DNA of 64,000 nt from Takakia lepidozioides (Eukaryota; Streptophyta; Takakiopsida; Takakiales; Takakiaceae): assembly GCA_030704615.1 (NCBI GenBank), contig CM060731.1, forward strand, positions 42,344,001-42,408,000. Reading direction: 5' to 3'. Below are positions 41,095-51,548 of the stretch, piece after piece. The translations under genes and the position numbers were made by a program. Numbering within the stretch: the stretch's first letter is position 1; each line of letters opens with the position of its first letter. The notes under the pieces were generated by a model. That model searched no databases and was not told the DNA's origin. It saw only the letters and a program-made list of their open reading frames with translations.

Positions 41095-42636
41095 GACTAT
41101 AGGAGGCTGCGTAGTACCTGTTCACAGGCGCTTGTTGCGTGTCCCGCGTTCGTCTGGTCGGTGAACTCGTGGCTCCGGCGGCATTGTGGTATCTCCCGAA
41201 AGAATAGGTCGGTTTTGTAGAGCAGAAAGTACTCGTCACATAGTCGCGTAGGCTCTCTGCTGCATGAGAAATCTCCCTTGAACTGATGTGCGGTGTGTCC
41301 AGCTGCTCTTGCGCATTCGTCGTCACCTGTGGAGATTCTCCATCAGATCGCATTGCTGAAAATAACAAGATCACCCCCTACAAGAGTAGAAGCGGCAAAC
41401 ACGCGTGGGGAAGTACTTGAAACCACCATGTCATGCGGTTCATCCACATGTCGAATGTGGGTCAGACAGTTTGTCCGGTTTGGGGAACTCCACATGTCCC
41501 TTGTTACTTTGGGAACCATTTCCAAACTTTGGAGTCACACCGGGTCTGTCCAACCACCCAACATATTCGTAGCGCCAACATCACAAAACGAGTTGTTGCC
41601 ACCACAATTTTGGTTAAGAATGTATCACCTTTTCTGCACCATCCACACAGGATTGGCTAGACGATGGAGCTTCTCCAATCTCATCGTGGGCTTCAGAGCG
41701 CGGGAGTAGTGCTTCCCCACCTCCACCAGAAAGTCGGCACCAAGGGCGGGATCAGCTATGGCCACGTACTTTACCATCCGCGACTTGTACTTTATGCGGG
41801 CCCTCACCTCCGCAGCTTTGAGATACGATTCGAGTGCCGGGAGGGTTAGATTCTTCTCCTCTGACTCCATGTAGAACCTCCGCGCATGTGCCAAATCTTG
41901 CTGAATTTTCGTCTGTCAAGATGCGCACATAAGATTAGAGATCATGCTCAACACTTTTTCTTCTATTGGGGGAGGAGAGACAGATTAGCTCAACAAAACA
42001 GTCAGGAGCTTTACCCGAAATATGTAGTCCACCATGGCGTCCATACTCAGCCTATACCAGGTTCTGTCTGCCTTTGCCTCCGACTTGCGCAGGAGGTCGG
42101 CACTGAGCGAATTGGCAAACTCTTGCACCCCCTGCTTCCCGACATCCTTCACTCGGAAGAGCATATGGGACAAGTTGGTGGCAATGAAGGCATTCTCAGT
42201 CACCCTGCAATGCCACATTTCCATCAAACAATTCTGAAATGGGAATTTACAACAAATATGAGGATTCGCAATGAAATGACTTACAATCGGATGGGTCCAA
42301 AAGCAAGAGGCGTTGTAACTTACGAGTTGATGTCCGCCATTACAGCTTTGAGAAGACTGCGATCTTTGGGCCCCGCAACCTTCAGCACAACACACTCCAC
42401 GGCGAAATGTCAATCGAGGTCGTTGGGGTGGGCTTCGGCTATGTGCTCCATCCATGCCAGGAGGCGATGATTGCCGTCCCACACGTAAAACATCTTTCCG
42501 GACAAGTGCTGGAAAAGAGGATCAGTAACAATCGATCTCTCGAACTCCTCATTTCGCCTTTGCCAATGGGGACCCCATTTGTCCATCTCATCGGAAGTGT
42601 GGGCACGGGAAGCTCCGTGGTCGTTCTCAATGGAAA
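41095..42636 (-). pseudogene. ParB/methyltransferase gene fragment, right arm
   Basis: Minus-strand copy of 15,366-16,894. It keeps the exon with VWDGNHRLLAW (42,410-42,633), the same TGA stop as the left copy, RVTENAFIATNLSHML (42,030-42,205) and MAHARRFYMESEEKNL (41,625-41,894). At the position of the left-arm TAG (16,098) this copy has CAA, so its frame is open there, but a 2-base deletion near 41,655 shifts the next exon's end. All upstream exons are lost in the 4.48-kb deletion. Confidence 0.85.
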
Positions 42637-42679
42637 AGTGCATCGCGGCGAAATCGCCATTCTTACCACTACACTATCC

Positions 42680-42833
42680 CTTAAAACTCAACGACCCCCT
42701 CCTGTAAAATTATATTTAAGGTGTTTTAAACCCCCCTCTGTATGTATAATGTTGTACATGGGGGGGTTTAAAATACCCCCTCCTGTGCACGCACGTGGCT
42801 GGTACATTTAATGAGGAGTGCACCCCCCGGGTT
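42680..42833 (-). repeat. Short G-rich dispersed element (right arm)
   Basis: Mirror of 10,696-10,845, with the same GAGTGCACCCCCC end and the same abrupt start inside the coiled-coil gene. Confidence 0.7.
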
Positions 42834-45516
42834 GAGTCTGCAGTGTATCCACATCCTCTTGGAGCTCTCCTATTCTACTATAGACATTGTCTATAGTAGT
42901 GGTGGCAATATTCTGCACTTGCAGCCTCAGGTCATTCATCTCCCCCTGGGTGAGCTTTCTCGGTGCTTTCCCTTCCACTGGCCCTTGTGCTAACCATACT
43001 TTTAAAAGTTGGTCATCCACTCTGTCATGTGTAACATCTCTGAGACTCTGCTCCTCCTTGAGTCTATAGGCATCTAACTGCTGTTGCAATCCTTGCATGC
43101 GCTTCTCATGAGGTTCAACTAAATTGGCATAAGCTGCAGCCAGATTATTGGCTTCCCTCGCTGCCTTGTTAGCTACAGAGAGTTGATTCCTATTCGACAT
43201 AAGGGTCTGTTGTAACTCCACAATGTACTTCTCCTGGTTAGCCTCAACCTGTTTGTATTGTTGTAAAGCACCCTCATTGTGACATATTGTATCTTTGAGG
43301 TCCACAATGAATTTGGCTTGCTCCACTACCTCCGTTTCTGCCCTTACACATCGCTCCCTCTGCTGGTTGGCTTCTGTTGTGGCTTACTCTAGAACATTTG
43401 TGAGGGTGGCACATTGCACCGTCATCCTTTGATGTACTACCTCCAACTCTGCCTGTTGTTCCTTTAGTCCTTGCATCTCATCCTCATGCTTGTTCTGCAA
43501 TTGGAATAATTGCTGCTTGTGTATCTCCTGCAGATGGTCTTGCTCCAGACCCCCCTCAATCAGTTGTTGCTTAGCAAATTGCAGAGCATTCTTTGTTTCC
43601 CTCAACTCCTATTGCAACTACAAATGCACTTCCATCTCAACTTTGTTAACACACTCGGTTGCCAACCGATTTTCGAACTCTTTTATGAGTTCCTCCTTCA
43701 GAACTTCCAACTGAGTCACTGTAACATGTGACTTCATGTAAGTTCCCAACAAATTGAGGGTTCGGCTTATGGAGTTCATCAGCATAGCTTGCTGAGGCCC
43801 ATCATGGTTAACATGCTGCTGTTCACCCCTCTCATCCATAGGATGATGCCTCACAAACCACTCAGGCCACTGCTCCACCAGATCCTCCTTCTCAATTTCC
43901 TCATTTCTCCCAGATGTTGCTGTGTCCTGATGTTCCTCTTCTGGAACTTGTGGTGCTGGTGGGGGTATTACCTGCACATCAGGAAGTTCACTAGACAGAT
44001 TTTGGACCTCTGGCTCCACTCTCTCTCTGAGCAAACTAGAGTCTTCATAGAGAAGATCACCTCTCTCAATCTCTGCCACCACTTGCTCTGTAGTTGGAAT
44101 ATCTAACCCTTCTGTTTCCAAATCTATTATTTGTGGAGGAACCGCATGGACCACTTGTGGTAACTCTTTGGCAAGCCGTTCACCTGGCTGTGATGGCTGT
44201 GATACTGAATTGACTTCATGTTCCCTCTCCACAGGTTGTGCTGTTTGTAACCCTTGATCTTTGTGCTGCTGTACCCTCTCCTGCACAAGAGCTTGAGTAA
44301 CTTCTTCCTCCTGCTGCCTTTTAGCTAATGGTTCGGCTTCCAACGTGATCCCTTTCCTCTGTCTTTTGGGCTGTTGATGCTCTGCCAATCCTCCTTCACC
44401 CTGTGAAGAACCTTGCTCTTCTATGGTAGTGGTTGTTATTTCAAACACTCTCATTTCCTTCCTTTCTCTCGCATCAAGTACGCATGAGTCTAGGATGATT
44501 TGTGCAATGACTGGCCCAGATACTATGATAGGAGATTTAGTGGCAGTTCCCTACAGTCTTTTCATCTCCTCTACCAGTCCGTTGTACATGATGTTCTCCC
44601 ATGCTACCTCTTCTCCTCTCAGGCCTTTGAGTATTTCCTCTGTGAAGGATCTGCTCAAATACTGCTGGTTCTGTTTCATGGCAAACAGAACGTTCAATAT
44701 CTGGCCTACCTCCTTGAGCCCTGGGTACACCGCTTTGGTACAAGCATAGCCTTGAGTTTTAAAGAAATTCCCTTCTTCAAACAAATCTTTCATCTGCAAT
44801 CTAGCCCTGTGCTCGTCCACATGAACCTGACCTGCTGGCAATGAAAACAATTGCTGTAGGTATAAGGGAGTAAGTTCTAATTCAACTCCCTTCACCATTG
44901 TGGCTCCTGTCTTTGGGTCAAAGTTCTGCAATAATTCTAACATGTACTTCCGATGGTGCAATGTCCAATCCTTGTTTTGCAATCCTTGTAATCGCAGTTC
45001 CTCTAGTAACTTCACCGCGTATGGCGTAGCAATCGTCTGTTTCTACAGGATTGTGGTGCTTTTCACCTTGATGTCCTCCATCCCTCTTACTCTCTTCATT
45101 TTAGAGAAACCGTAAGGCTGTGGCTGTAACAACTGAAGTAATGCCTGCAGAGCACAAAGCACAAACGTATGATTGCCACAAAATGCTATGGGTAGTGTCC
45201 TGTAAACCTGCGGGGCTTGCAAGCATTGATCAAGAGAAAAGTTACTCTCTGTTCTTCTGTTTCCTCGCCATTGCATGAGTAGTATCGCGAGCATATAATC
45301 TGCTAGTTCCCTCATAGCTTCAAAACTATCGCATTGATTGTCTGTCCTGTCGAGATGCCCGTTACTTGGAACGACGCCGACTCTTACGCTCAGAACCTTT
45401 TTACTTTCTTGAAGTTGCTCCTGCTTCATGATTGGCTGTAACCGTTGTGACTGGATTTTAGAATTAATTTTCTTTAGTGGATTTTCCCTGCTGGCCTGTC
45501 CACTAGGATAACACAC
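42808..45516 (-). pseudogene. Coiled-coil gag-like gene, right arm
   Basis: Same protein as at 8,298-10,715. Arm-specific stops: TAG near 45,041 (left arm CAG), TAG near 44,550 (left CAG), and two TAGs near 43,607-43,620 (left CAG, CAG). The TAA near 43,385 is shared. At the left-arm stop 9,120 this copy has CAG (SSQGEGG). Apart from the stops the frame holds from 45,015 to 42,808. A one-base difference near 45,180 changes the N-terminal frame. See the left copy for domain layout. Confidence 0.65.
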
Positions 45517-45823
45517 GTGACAAGAAATTGTTTTTCTGTACTCGCCGTATGTTCCGTTACCCTTTTTCCGTATGCATTAATGGGCCCGCCATCCATCCTC
45601 TTTGACGTAGTAGGTAGGTACTTTGACGGCCACTCCTGTCCTTTTTCTTGATGACACTTGTTCTTGCAGCTCCTTCTCAGCTGTGCGTCACGGCCTGACT
45701 TCCACGCGTCCACTTTTAAACTGACTTCCGCCCTTTCTTCCGCCGGCCATTTCCCTGATGTTTTCTTTCGTCCACCTGTCACTAATCCTATGGACTGTGT
45801 AAGATCGTTGTTTTGTATTCAAA

Positions 45824-47958
45824 ATGTCCATGTGTGGACCTGGCAGCGGCGTCAAACTGGTCGACAGGATGACGAGTGGGGACTTGTCAAACAGTTGGGT
45901 TATGTTCGACCATATCAAGCAAATTACAAATCACCAGTGGGTGACAATGGGTGCACATGTCTATGACACCCACTGCAGGATGCTAATGACAATTGCTATT
46001 TGTGAGATGAAAGGAGAGGACACACAATCGGAGATGCTTCTTTGGCAGGGAATAAACGAACAGATGGCCAAGGCGGGATTGCCCCCTCCCAATTTCCGTG
46101 GTTTCATGGCGGACAACGCACAAGCAAATTGGGCTGCCATCCGAAGGGTGTATGGGCAAGACCCCAATGTTCCCATGGAAGGCAAGGAGAGATTTTGTGG
46201 GTTCCATTTTCAGCAGAGCCTTTCGCAGTACACAACCAGGCTCGTGGCGCCAGATTTCAGAGAGGAGCACCGTTCCATGTGTCTTGCGTGGAAGCGCGCT
46301 CCCACCTTGGATGATGCAGAGACACAGTTTGCATGTATACGGGCTTGGTGGACATCGTCAGGTGCTGTAAGGAAATCAGACGAGGGAGCAATGGTCAGTT
46401 GGCTAGCATGGTGGCATTATCGTTTCCTCCAGTTCGGCGACTATATGCGGGAGGTGAGTTGCACGAATTTGCATCCCGTTGAATATTATTCTTGGCATTA
46501 TTTGTAACTTGCTTGTAACCTCAACATGTGCTTGTGCAGGAAATGTGTCTCGACTCCGACACCGACATGCCCACGACAAACATGGCCGAATCAGTGCATT
46601 CTTCCTGGCATGCCTCCTCTGCGGCGCATCTGGTGGACATCCTCACTGCCACAATGGAGGACATTGTGAGGTCAATTATACAGCAATGCAGGTACAACGA
46701 GTTCTTGAAAAGGAAACAGTGGGGCTTGGGGCCGGACAGGCAGGAAATGCTGATGCGGACTGCCTCCAGATCGAAGAATCCTTGGAAGTGGGTGGCGGCC
46801 TTGCGAGAGGGCCTTCGGGATACGCCATTGCTTCGAAGAGGCCAACATTTGGAAGGAGATGTTCATACTCGTCTAGTGAGACGAAGACTTGACGAGGCAC
46901 CTAGCGGGGAAGAGGATTCATGGCGAGCTGACAAGAATATTCGCACGCTCCCTCGTGGTCCCGTGATGTTGCCCGATGAGGTCTCGTCGAGCACCGCAAG
47001 TCCCGCACGTTCAAGATCGCCATCTCCTTTGAGCACAGGGCACATGCTCGAGGAACATAACGAGCTATCTGTGGTAACGCAGTACAACATACCCATTGTG
47101 GAGACAAGAGTGTCGGAGTCACAGTGGAGAATTGCAAGGACATTGCCGGCATTTCGAGGGAAGTGCTGCGCCATTCGGGTGGATACGAGAGCACGCTGTG
47201 GTGAGATGATTTGGAGGAACCCACACGGTGCTGTATCTGTACCTTGTTTCAGCGGCAGATTTTTGACTCCCACATTTGCTCACGCCACAACGCAGACGTT
47301 TTGGTTCTGTAGGCACGACATAATGACCTGTGTATTTGGCAAGCCCAAGTACGGGATTCAGGGAATGCCGGAGCCTCCGGGCGTCTGGCCTGTTGCACCG
47401 GGTTGCAGCCTCTCTCAGAATGAGGCGGATGCTCTATCTGCAGCAGGATTTCGAATGATGCAACGCACAGATGTCCCGGCCCACGCATTTCCAGTTCCTC
47501 AGACCCAGCCATTGCAGACTGCTCGGTCCAGTAGAGACGGATTGGACAATTCTGCACATCCCACAATGCGATTCGGAAGAGTGAAGAGACGACACCCTCC
47601 CAACAAGTTGAATGAGACTCGGATTGCCAATGCTCTTGGGATGGCTTGCACTATTCAGAGCTCCGTGGACGTACCTCCACCCGACCTTGGGCGTGTTTAT
47701 CGGATGGCAACGGCCGGCTCGGCTGTACGCGACGATGTATACACAATTACGATTGGAGTGGAGCCGACTTGCAATTGTACGGACTTCTCGTTGATGGAAG
47801 CAAAGAAGGGCTCAAAGTATTATTCGTGCAAGCATCTGTATTACATTTACCTGAAGAGGTTGAGGATGAACGTGACTATTGATGACTTTATTCATGCATC
47901 GGCGTTGAGCGTGAACGAGCTGCACAAACTCCTCCTTAGGGATTCCAGAAATCATTGA
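45824..47958 (+). CDS. MULE-type transposase with SWIM zinc finger
   Basis: Two exons, 45,824-46,453 and 46,540-47,958, joined by an 86-bp GT-AG intron that preserves phase (MRE then EMCLDSD), give 682 aa. Residues 40-75 (VYDTHC, IAICEMKGED) match the first part of the MULE transposase fold. FMADNAQANWAAIRRVYG holds the second catalytic Asp. FCGFHFQQSL is the conserved C-x2-H. NMAESVHSSW in exon 2 holds the catalytic Glu region. Residues 330-450 are Arg/Ser-rich. Near residue 610 CNCTDFSLMEAKKGSKYYSC and the following KH form the SWIM finger (C-x-C-xn-C-x-H). MULE enzymes cut at terminal inverted repeats. No terminal repeats were found near it. It is intact while the left-arm copy is broken, so it could be a source of active enzyme. 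The start is provisional, as an upstream exon is possible. Confidence 0.85.
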
Positions 47959-48109
47959 TGGGGCAAAGGGAATCCTCCATATGGATATTTTCAATTGCAT
48001 TTTCATGTATCAGACTTTTTTTGCAGTGTAATGAAATGCACCCCAAAACTCCTGGAATGAGGCAATATTCCATTCAAACTGAGATCCAACAGAAGCAGTT
48101 GTGGGGCCA

Positions 48110-48520
48110 TTTCTGGAAAAATGGCGCCAAATTTCTCTATTTTGGGCCGAAAACTGGCTAAGTCCCAACATGCACTGGTACCCCTGTGTCTGGAAAAATG
48201 GCGCCGAATTTCCCTATTTTGGGCCGAAAACTGGCTAAGTCCGAACATGCTCGGGAACAATGTCTGGAAAAATGGCGCCGAATTTCCAGTCACATGGCCC
48301 AGAACTGCCCAACATCTGTGCAATCCCCGGCACCATGTACCGAAATTCGGCGCCACATTTCCAAATTTTGGGCTTACACACCTGTCATGAGGGGACCTAT
48401 AGCCGCGGAATTCGGCACCATTTTTTGCCAGAGAGACCTATTACCGCGAAATACGTCGCGGTTTTTTCCGGTTACGGACCCTATTACCGTGAAATTCGGC
48501 GCCATTTTTGCACATGTCAC
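48110..48520. repeat. Cluster of GGCGCC palindrome half-sites, right arm
   Basis: Mirror of 4,980-5,430; six or more AAATGGCGCC(G/A)AATTT words, directly 3' of the MULE gene. Confidence 0.8.
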
Positions 48521-48747
48521 TGGGAATTGGCATGAGCGGAAGACGAAATATCATGAGCACAACTCTCAAAACTACAATTTCCCCTTCAAGGTGCCGAATA
48601 ATATATTTGTTTTTTCTAACACATTCCATTAAATTAATGTTTTATAATGTTTTTTATTTTCGAAATTTGTACTTCTGCTCATGAAAACCGATTGTCTTGC
48701 TACTCCGCTCATGCCGCTCATGCTCATGAAATAGCTAACCTCTAGGC

Positions 48748-48993
48748 TTGCACACGCACTGCAAACGCCCACAAATGAATTCAAAGGTCAGATGGTGGGG
48801 TCAGCTGCAACATATGTCCAACACCAGATTATATCCTAAGTTAATCGACTCTATATCTTGGAAACATCGACTCTATATCTTTAAAACTACATGCTCTAGC
48901 TTAGGCTTGGATTTCATGGCTAATGGTTCCATCTCGAGACTTGATAACAGGGGTACGTTGAAGGTTACAATGACAAAAAGTGCTTCTAATTGA
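48748..48993 (+). pseudogene. LINE C-terminal fragment, right arm
   Basis: KVRWWGQLQHMSN and LIDSISWKH, mirror of 4,567-4,779. Confidence 0.65.
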
Positions 48994-49229
48994 GTCCCAC
49001 ATCAATTCAATCTCAAAGAAGTTTGTCCCTTGACTGGTTGGAGAGCGGTCTTAGACATTGGTGATTCAATGGGGCGCTCTAGGAAGACAACCAAGGGCAA
49101 GGACTTCAACTTGAGAGTTTCTAATCGGTTTGATGCTCTGGATGAGGTTGAATCCATGGGGTAACTGTCCCCCCTTTGCAGAACGGTTGGCCGTCCAGGA
49201 GCAATCACAAGCTACCTAGACGACAAACA

Positions 49230-50064
49230 ATTCACATGCAAAGGGCTGGCTTGCGGCTGGCCACTTTCAACTTCTCAGGGTTGATCAACCAAAGGAAACA
49301 ACTTGAAGTGGGACAAGTGCTTCGGACTAATGATATTCATATCTGTGCTGGGCAAGAAACATGGGAAACGTCAGATAAATTGGTTGGAGATGTCAAGGTT
49401 ATAAATGGGCAGGTAAGATGTGTACTCTCGAGGCAGCCTCTGCCAAACGCGGTCAAAAAGGGGTTGGATTCTTTGTCCGTGATTTCTTGTTTGACAATTG
49501 TGAAATTATCAACAAGGGTTTGAGGTACGAGCATAGTATCTGGCTAAAACTGAATCTGAAGGGCGGCATGAGAACGAAGGACCTCTTTGTGGGTTGTGTT
49601 TACATGCCCACAGAGGGGACCCTTAGTGCTGACGCAGACAAAGCCTTCGAAGATGTAAAACTGGACTGTGCTTTGTTCCTTGCCAAAGGTCAAGTGGTGC
49701 TATACATTGAATGATGCAATGACCAAAAGTGCTTCTAATAGAGTCCCAGATCAATTCAATCTCAAAGAAGTTCGTCCCTTGACTGGCTAGAGAGCGGTCT
49801 TAGACATTGGTGATTCAATGGCGCGCTCTAGGAAGACAACCAAGGGCAAGGACTTCAACTGCAGGTGACCAAGTGCAGTGGACTCGTGAGAAATCCCAAA
49901 CTGGGGAACGTTCCATTGTGGACTATATCATAATGGACAAAACTTTGTTCCCCCAGTGTGCCAATGTGTTGATCGACAGAACTGATATTGGTACCTCTGA
50001 CCACTTCCTGGTTTGGACTGAGATCAAAAGAGAACCTCTCGTGTGTGCCTACTTGTGTCTGTAG
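49230..50064 (+). pseudogene. LINE endonuclease fragment, right arm
   Basis: Reads LRLATFNFSGLINQRKQLE, ICAGQETWE (the first EEP motifs, with the metal-binding Glu), then CVYMPTEGTLS and SIVDYIIMDKTLF, ending GTSDHFLVWTEI. This is the full order of the endonuclease domain, but it is broken by frameshifts near 49,420 and 49,700 and by the internal 150-bp duplication (49,010-49,120 against 49,740-49,860). No reverse transcriptase follows. Confidence 0.8.
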
Positions 50065-50587
50065 TCAGGTAACGACGGATTGGTCAGTGAGAACCACCAC
50101 GGTGCAGCTGAGCACGGCTTGCTAAGACCAAGCTGACTCTCCCAAGAACCTTGTAAACATCTGGAAGAATACCAAATCAGGTACTAACAGGAGGCAAGAG
50201 CCCGCAATAACAGGATGGAAAAAATTCTTCACAACGTACCTTAAGAAAATGCCACACCTTGCGATTGCAGTTGTCCCACCATTGTCAATCTTCTAAAAAC
50301 TCATGTCAGGTCTGCTCAGTGCTGCAAATTCAGGGCCGACTCTGATGAGAGGGCAAGACGGGCTGAAATAGGTCGAAGAAGAAGGTGCCCTCACCACATT
50401 GTCCTTGACCTTGTGTCATGACCCATGGAGGATTTTCCCTCCCATCAACCCAAAAGGATCGCTTCGGTGTGTTGCTGGTGTTTGTACTCAGGTAATGTCG
50501 GATTGGTCTTTGAGAAACCACCACAAAATGGCCTGCTAAGACCAAGCTCACTCTCCCTTAAACCTTGTAAACATCAGGAAGAATACC

Positions 50588-50762
50588 ATGCCCTGTGGAG
50601 AGGAGGGGAGAGGAGAGGAGGGAAAAGAGAAAGCCCGCGGAAGGGAAGGCGAACGTGGGAGAGGAGTGGAGAGGAGATGAGAGGAGGAGAGGGAAAAGAG
50701 AAAGCCGCGGGAGGGAAGGGGAGAAAGATCGCGGAGAAAAAAAAAAAAAAAAAAAAAAAAAA
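50588..50762 (-). repeat. Polypyrimidine element with T-run (right arm)
   Basis: Purine-rich on the plus strand, ending in an A run of about 26. It is the mirror of 2,779-2,948; the run is a few bases longer, as expected of a slipping homopolymer. Confidence 0.75.
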
Positions 50763-50764
50763 AC

Positions 50765-50870
50765 CCCCTCGGTATGTATAATGTTGTACATGGGAGGGTT
50801 TAAAATACCCCCTCCTGTGCACGCACGTGGCTGGTACATTTAATGAGGAGTGCACCCCCTAGGCCTCCTG
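50765..50870 (-). repeat. Short G-rich dispersed element (right arm, outer)
   Basis: Mirror of 2,676-2,786, ending GAGTGCACCCCCTAGG. Confidence 0.7.
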
Positions 50871-51548
50871 TGGCTTCCAGGATCATTTCATTCTACAAGA
50901 TTAGTTTTTAAGAACTATTCTGGCACTCATTCAAACCCATTTTGGGTTAAGGGTTTAGGGTCAATAGTATTGTCGCTTTCCAGATCTCTTTCCGAGTTGG
51001 AGGGTAGATTTGAAGATACGCATCCAAACAATGAAGGCATTGTTGTCCACAATGAGGTTGGAACGAACGACGTGGACATGGCCGCGGAGTTTACAATGCC
51101 CGATCGCAGTATTGACCGCATCATTCACGGAATTACGGACGTCCTTGACCCTGCGGCCAATGAAACCATGGTTGAAGAATAGCGAATTGCGGATGAGAGA
51201 AGGAGAAAAGGAAAAGAACCAGTAGTGGAAACCGGGGAATGCTCGAGGGTAGCCATTCAACCCGACACCGTGTCTGATGTCGATCGTGTTACAAGGGAGC
51301 GGGACATTGCCATGGCAACTGCATGGCGCTTGTCAAAAGCATTGGAGATTTGGGCATGGGTGCCATTGGATGGCGATTGGGAGAATTGGGTACAATGGGT
51401 GACCCACCTGGCCTCTGGAGAAGCACGGGTAGAGCGGGCACTGTCAGCCTTGCAACGTATCGCATGTATGTCAAACCGTAGCATGAATAACATTTATGAT
51501 AACATGCAAAGGTATAACGATCTCCGCATCGCATCAAGCATGTTCGCC
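50871..51548 (+). pseudogene. RING-like gene 5' part, truncated by tandem array
   Basis: Same N-terminal half as at 1,950-2,690, with the same in-frame TAG near 51,180. It ends inside RIASSMFA, where the 3.19-kb unit begins; the RING-like finger is lost. Confidence 0.7.

Larger units (their letters stand above)
40868..51548 (-). repeat. Right arm of large inverted duplication
   Basis: Mirror of 1,992-17,120 with 4.48 kb missing at about 42,634-42,640. The inner end is in the GGCGCC array next to the N gap. The outer end is an abrupt switch to the 3.19-kb tandem unit after TGTTCGCC at 51,548. The left arm continues there with CGGGTATACC. It contains the intact MULE frame and the more heavily stop-ridden copy of the coiled-coil gene. 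Confidence 0.93.
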
